In this document: piece by piece, positions 10,626 to 12,780 of the stretch | Position numbering within the stretch: position 1 is the first letter of the stretch | Layout: every line of letters begins with the position of its first letter | DNA from: Candidatus Shapirobacteria bacterium | GTDB lineage: Bacteria > Patescibacteriota > Microgenomatia > UBA12405 > JAUWLS01 | Assembly (NCBI GenBank): GCA_030667285.1 | Contig: DAOUWE010000004.1 | Coordinates: forward strand, 1-12,780 | DNA length: 12,780 bases | Direction of reading: 5' to 3' | Notes under the pieces: generated by a model | Database searches by the model: none | What the model was told of the DNA's origin: nothing | Seen by the model: only the letters and a program-made list of their open reading frames with translations | Program-made: the position numbers and the translations under genes

Positions 10626-12780
10626 TTATGTTTTTAGTTTTTTCTTTTCGGCTTCGTAGACCATGCTGCGAGTGCGTTCAATAGCGTCAGGACTGACAGA
10701 GATACTGGTAACTCCCCATCGAACAAGTTTTTTGACTAATTCCGGGTAATTACTTGGAGCCTGTCCGCAAATACTACTGGTAAGACCTAGTTTTTTGGCG
10801 GTAGTAATAGCCCTTTTTAAACTCCAGAGAACGGAAGGACCCATTTCGTTAAAAGTTTCGGATATTTTTTCGTTATCACGATCGATACCCAGAGTAAGCA
10901 TTGTTAGATCATTACTGCCGATAGAAATGCCGTCAATTCCCGTTTCAGCGAATTCTTTCAAAAGAATAACATTGCTCGGAATTTCAACCATCATCCAGAC
11001 TTTAAAAGATGGCGAGCGAGCAAGACCGTTTGCAGACATGATTTTTTTGACCTCGAGAAGTTCTTGAGGAGTTCTAACAAAAGGGACCATTACCCAAAGG
11101 TTTTTGTATCGGTGTTGGTTTCTGACTTTTTTAATAGCCTCGAGTTCAAGTTCGAAAACGTCATCGTTAGCAATGTAGCGACCGGCTCCTCTAAATCCAA
11201 TCATGGGATTTTCTTCGTGAGGTTCGTATTTGGCTCCGCCTTTTAGATTTCGATATTCGTTGGTTTTGAAATCGGTAAAACGATAAACCACAGGTCGTGG
11301 ATTAAAGTGTTTGCAGAATTCGACCAATCCGTTAGAAAGGTCCCGAACAAAGCGTTTCCCTTTTTTCTTTTTGAGCATGCTTCTGGGATGTTCTCCCATG
11401 TTGGCGATGATAAATTCGGCCCTTAAAAGACCGACACCGGAAATTGGTCTTTTAGACATGTCTTTGGCCAGAAGGGGTTCGGCCAGATTTAAATAGATTT
11501 TGGTAGCTGTTTTTATTTTGGGATCAAGAACGGTGAAATCGGGTTTTTCTTCTTGGATTTGGGAGCTTAAATCCCCTTCCCATATTTGTCCAGTGGAACC
11601 GCTCATGGTTAAAACTTGCCCATTTTTGAATTTTTTAGTAGCAGTTACGGTGCCGACAATGCAAGGGACGCCTAATTCTCTGGAGACGATGGCGGCATGT
11701 GAAGTTTGTCCCCCCTTGTTGGTAATGATACCGCTAACTTTTCGCATGGCAGGAACGAAGTCGGGAGTAGTCATGTCGGTGACAAGAATTTGGCCCTTTT
11801 TGACTTTGTTGATGCGGGTGGTTTTGTTGACAATGATAACTTCTCCGGAAGCAGTCCCGGGAGAGGCGGCATCTCCTTCCAGGACAGGAGGACTCTCAAT
11901 TACCTTTTCTTCTTTTATGGATTTTTCGGAAATTTGAACGGTAGTAACCGGTCTGGTTTGCACAATATAGATGCGATCTTTTTCGACGGCCCATTCAACG
12001 TCTTGGGGTTTGAGGTAATGATTGTGAAGTTTTTGACCGATCTTGGCTAGACTAATGATTTGAGAGTCGGTCAGTTTTTGTTTTTTTTGTTTATGTTTTG
12101 GAACGGATTTTCTTTTGGTTTCGTTTTTGCTTTTGACCAGTTGAATTTTTTGCGGAACCACCTTGGTAGAAATTATTTTCCAGTTGGTTTTGTCTACTAG
12201 GTGCTGATCAGGAGTGACGGTTCCTTGAACAATGTATTCTCCGAGCCCCCAAACGGACTCAATGACTATTTTTTCTTTGTCGTTATTGACCGGATTTATG
12301 GAAAACATGACACCGCTGATTTCGGCCTGGATCATTTTTTGAACAGGAACGGCAACGGCTACGTCTAGATGAGAAAAGCCCTTTTTTTCGCGATAGAAAA
12401 TGGCTCGAGGAGTAAAAAGAGAAGCCCAACAAGACCGAACTCGGTTTATTACGTTAGATTCCCCTATTACGTTTAAGAAAGTCTCTTGTTGGCCGGCAAA
12501 AGAAGCGTCGGGCAAGTCTTCAGCGGTGGCCGAAGAGCGAACGGCAACAGGTACGTTTTTTAGTCCTCCATAGGAACATAGTTTTTTGTAGGCTTTGGCA
12601 ACGTCCAGAACAATGTCTTGAGGTATGTCCAGGCGGTTTATAATTTTTTTAATTTTTTGAGAGGCGTCTACTAGTTCGTCTTGGTTATCGATATTGGTGG
12701 CTTTCAGGATATTCTTCATTTTTCCTTCCAAGTCATTGGCGCGGATGGCGGAAACATAAGCATTGGAAGTGACGACGAAA
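10626..12780 (-). CDS. ppsA: Phosphoenolpyruvate synthase, N-terminus beyond the window edge
   Basis: The frame is open from the stop at 10626 to the right edge, about 718 codons, with no start seen. Upstream of an internal TTG at 12731 it reads FVVTSNAYVSAIRAND, which matches the family's PPGFVVT...AY region, so roughly 40 residues are missing. The enzyme interconverts pyruvate plus ATP with PEP, AMP and phosphate. In visible numbering the ATP-grasp domain (1 to about 280) has VAVRSSATAEDLPDASFAGQ and QTRPVT. The swivelling phosphohistidine domain has GGQTSHAAIVSRE with His361. The PEP-binding barrel has VEIPSNV, IGSNDLTMLTLGIDRDN and the catalytic Cys671 in SSICGQAPS. A Lys-rich insertion lies near 218-238. 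Pyruvate phosphate dikinase is the alternative, but ICGQAPSN and the domain lengths favour PEP synthase. Enolase follows after 3 bases. Confidence 0.93.
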   Translation of the reverse strand, partial: FVVTSNAYVSAIRANDLEGKMKNILKATNIDNQDELVDASQKIKKIINRLDIPQDIVLDVAKAYKKLCSYGGLKNVPVAVRSSATAEDLPDASFAGQQETFLNVIGESNVINRVRSCWASLFTPRAIFYREKKGFSHLDVAVAVPVQKMIQAEISGVMFSINPVNNDKEKIVIESVWGLGEYIVQGTVTPDQHLVDKTNWKIISTKVVPQKIQLVKSKNETKRKSVPKHKQKKQKLTDSQIISLAKIGQKLHNHYLKPQDVEWAVEKDRIYIVQTRPVTTVQISEKSIKEEKVIESPPVLEGDAASPGTASGEVIIVNKTTRINKVKKGQILVTDMTTPDFVPAMRKVSGIITNKGGQTSHAAIVSRELGVPCIVGTVTATKKFKNGQVLTMSGSTGQIWEGDLSSQIQEEKPDFTVLDPKIKTATKIYLNLAEPLLAKDMSKRPISGVGLLRAEFIIANMGEHPRSMLKKKKGKRFVRDLSNGLVEFCKHFNPRPVVYRFTDFKTNEYRNLKGGAKYEPHEENPMIGFRGAGRYIANDDVFELELEAIKKVRNQHRYKNLWVMVPFVRTPQELLEVKKIMSANGLARSPSFKVWMMVEIPSNVILLKEFAETGIDGISIGSNDLTMLTLGIDRDNEKISETFNEMGPSVLWSLKRAITTAKKLGLTSSICGQAPSNYPELVKKLVRWGVTSISVSPDAIERTRSMVYEAEKKKLKT

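Noticed and set aside
10795..12050. Several 60-145 codon plus-strand open frames opposite PEP synthase
   Set aside because: They are antisense to a strongly supported, highly conserved coding frame and show no recognisable domain.
12731..12731. TTG at this position as the start of PEP synthase
   Set aside because: The frame continues upstream to the edge and encodes FVVTSNAY..., conserved family sequence. The gene is truncated by the window rather than started here.
1..12780. Alternative genetic code (TGA as glycine), as in some CPR lineages
   Set aside because: TGA ends at least five well-supported genes at the expected C-terminus, and no conserved frame is interrupted by TGA.

Overview
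The window is moderately AT-rich, almost gap-free bacterial chromosome. It uses the standard code: xpt-like, guaA, lexA and others end in TGA, and no TGA is read through. Genes are tightly packed, often with 1-3 nt gaps or ATGA overlaps. Several enzymes are short or divergent, Shine-Dalgarno sequences are nearly absent, several promoters sit directly on start codons, and no tRNA gene encodes CCA. Together these suggest a reduced-genome member of the Candidate Phyla Radiation (Patescibacteria), perhaps the Microgenomates group. That placement is inference, because there is no rRNA here to confirm it.

Layout. 1-408 (-): a truncated DUF1003-type membrane protein, divergent from a three-tRNA cluster, Leu(CAG)-Phe(GAA)-Gly(GCC), at 490-748. 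788-3003 (+): a purine-salvage pair, an Xpt-like phosphoribosyltransferase overlapping guaA (GMP synthase). 3117-3401 (+): a second three-tRNA cluster, Val(TAC)-Leu(GAG)-Gln(TTG). It is followed by a short GC-rich repeat block and a small GIY-YIG nuclease gene (3491-3742). 3786-7486 (-): a four-gene, translationally coupled envelope operon, read in the order membrane-anchored transglutaminase-like protein, PF04020-type four-helix membrane protein, SecG, membrane-anchored family-5 solute-binding protein. 7563-9570 (+): lexA, rsmI and a GpmA-like phosphoglycerate mutase, with 1 and 3 nt gaps. 9567-12780 (-): a PEP synthase gene that runs off the right edge, followed by a short divergent enolase gene.

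How the genes fit together. The Xpt-like enzyme would make XMP from xanthine and PRPP, and GuaA would aminate it to GMP, giving a guanylate salvage route. Phosphoglycerate mutase, enolase and PEP synthase are three consecutive steps (3PG, 2PG, PEP, pyruvate). They lie in two convergent operons whose stop codons share one CTAG palindrome. The envelope operon joins a Sec translocon subunit to a predicted extracytoplasmic transglutaminase-fold protein and an orphan binding protein, with no ABC permease or ATPase nearby.

No gene-free stretch exceeds 300 bases; the largest non-coding gap is about 113 bases (3004-3116). I see no CRISPR array, rRNA gene, transposase or prophage. The least conventional elements are the tRNA-adjacent repeat plus GIY-YIG module, the transglutaminase/PF04020/SecG/binding-protein operon, the divergent enolase, and the repeated leaderless promoter layout.
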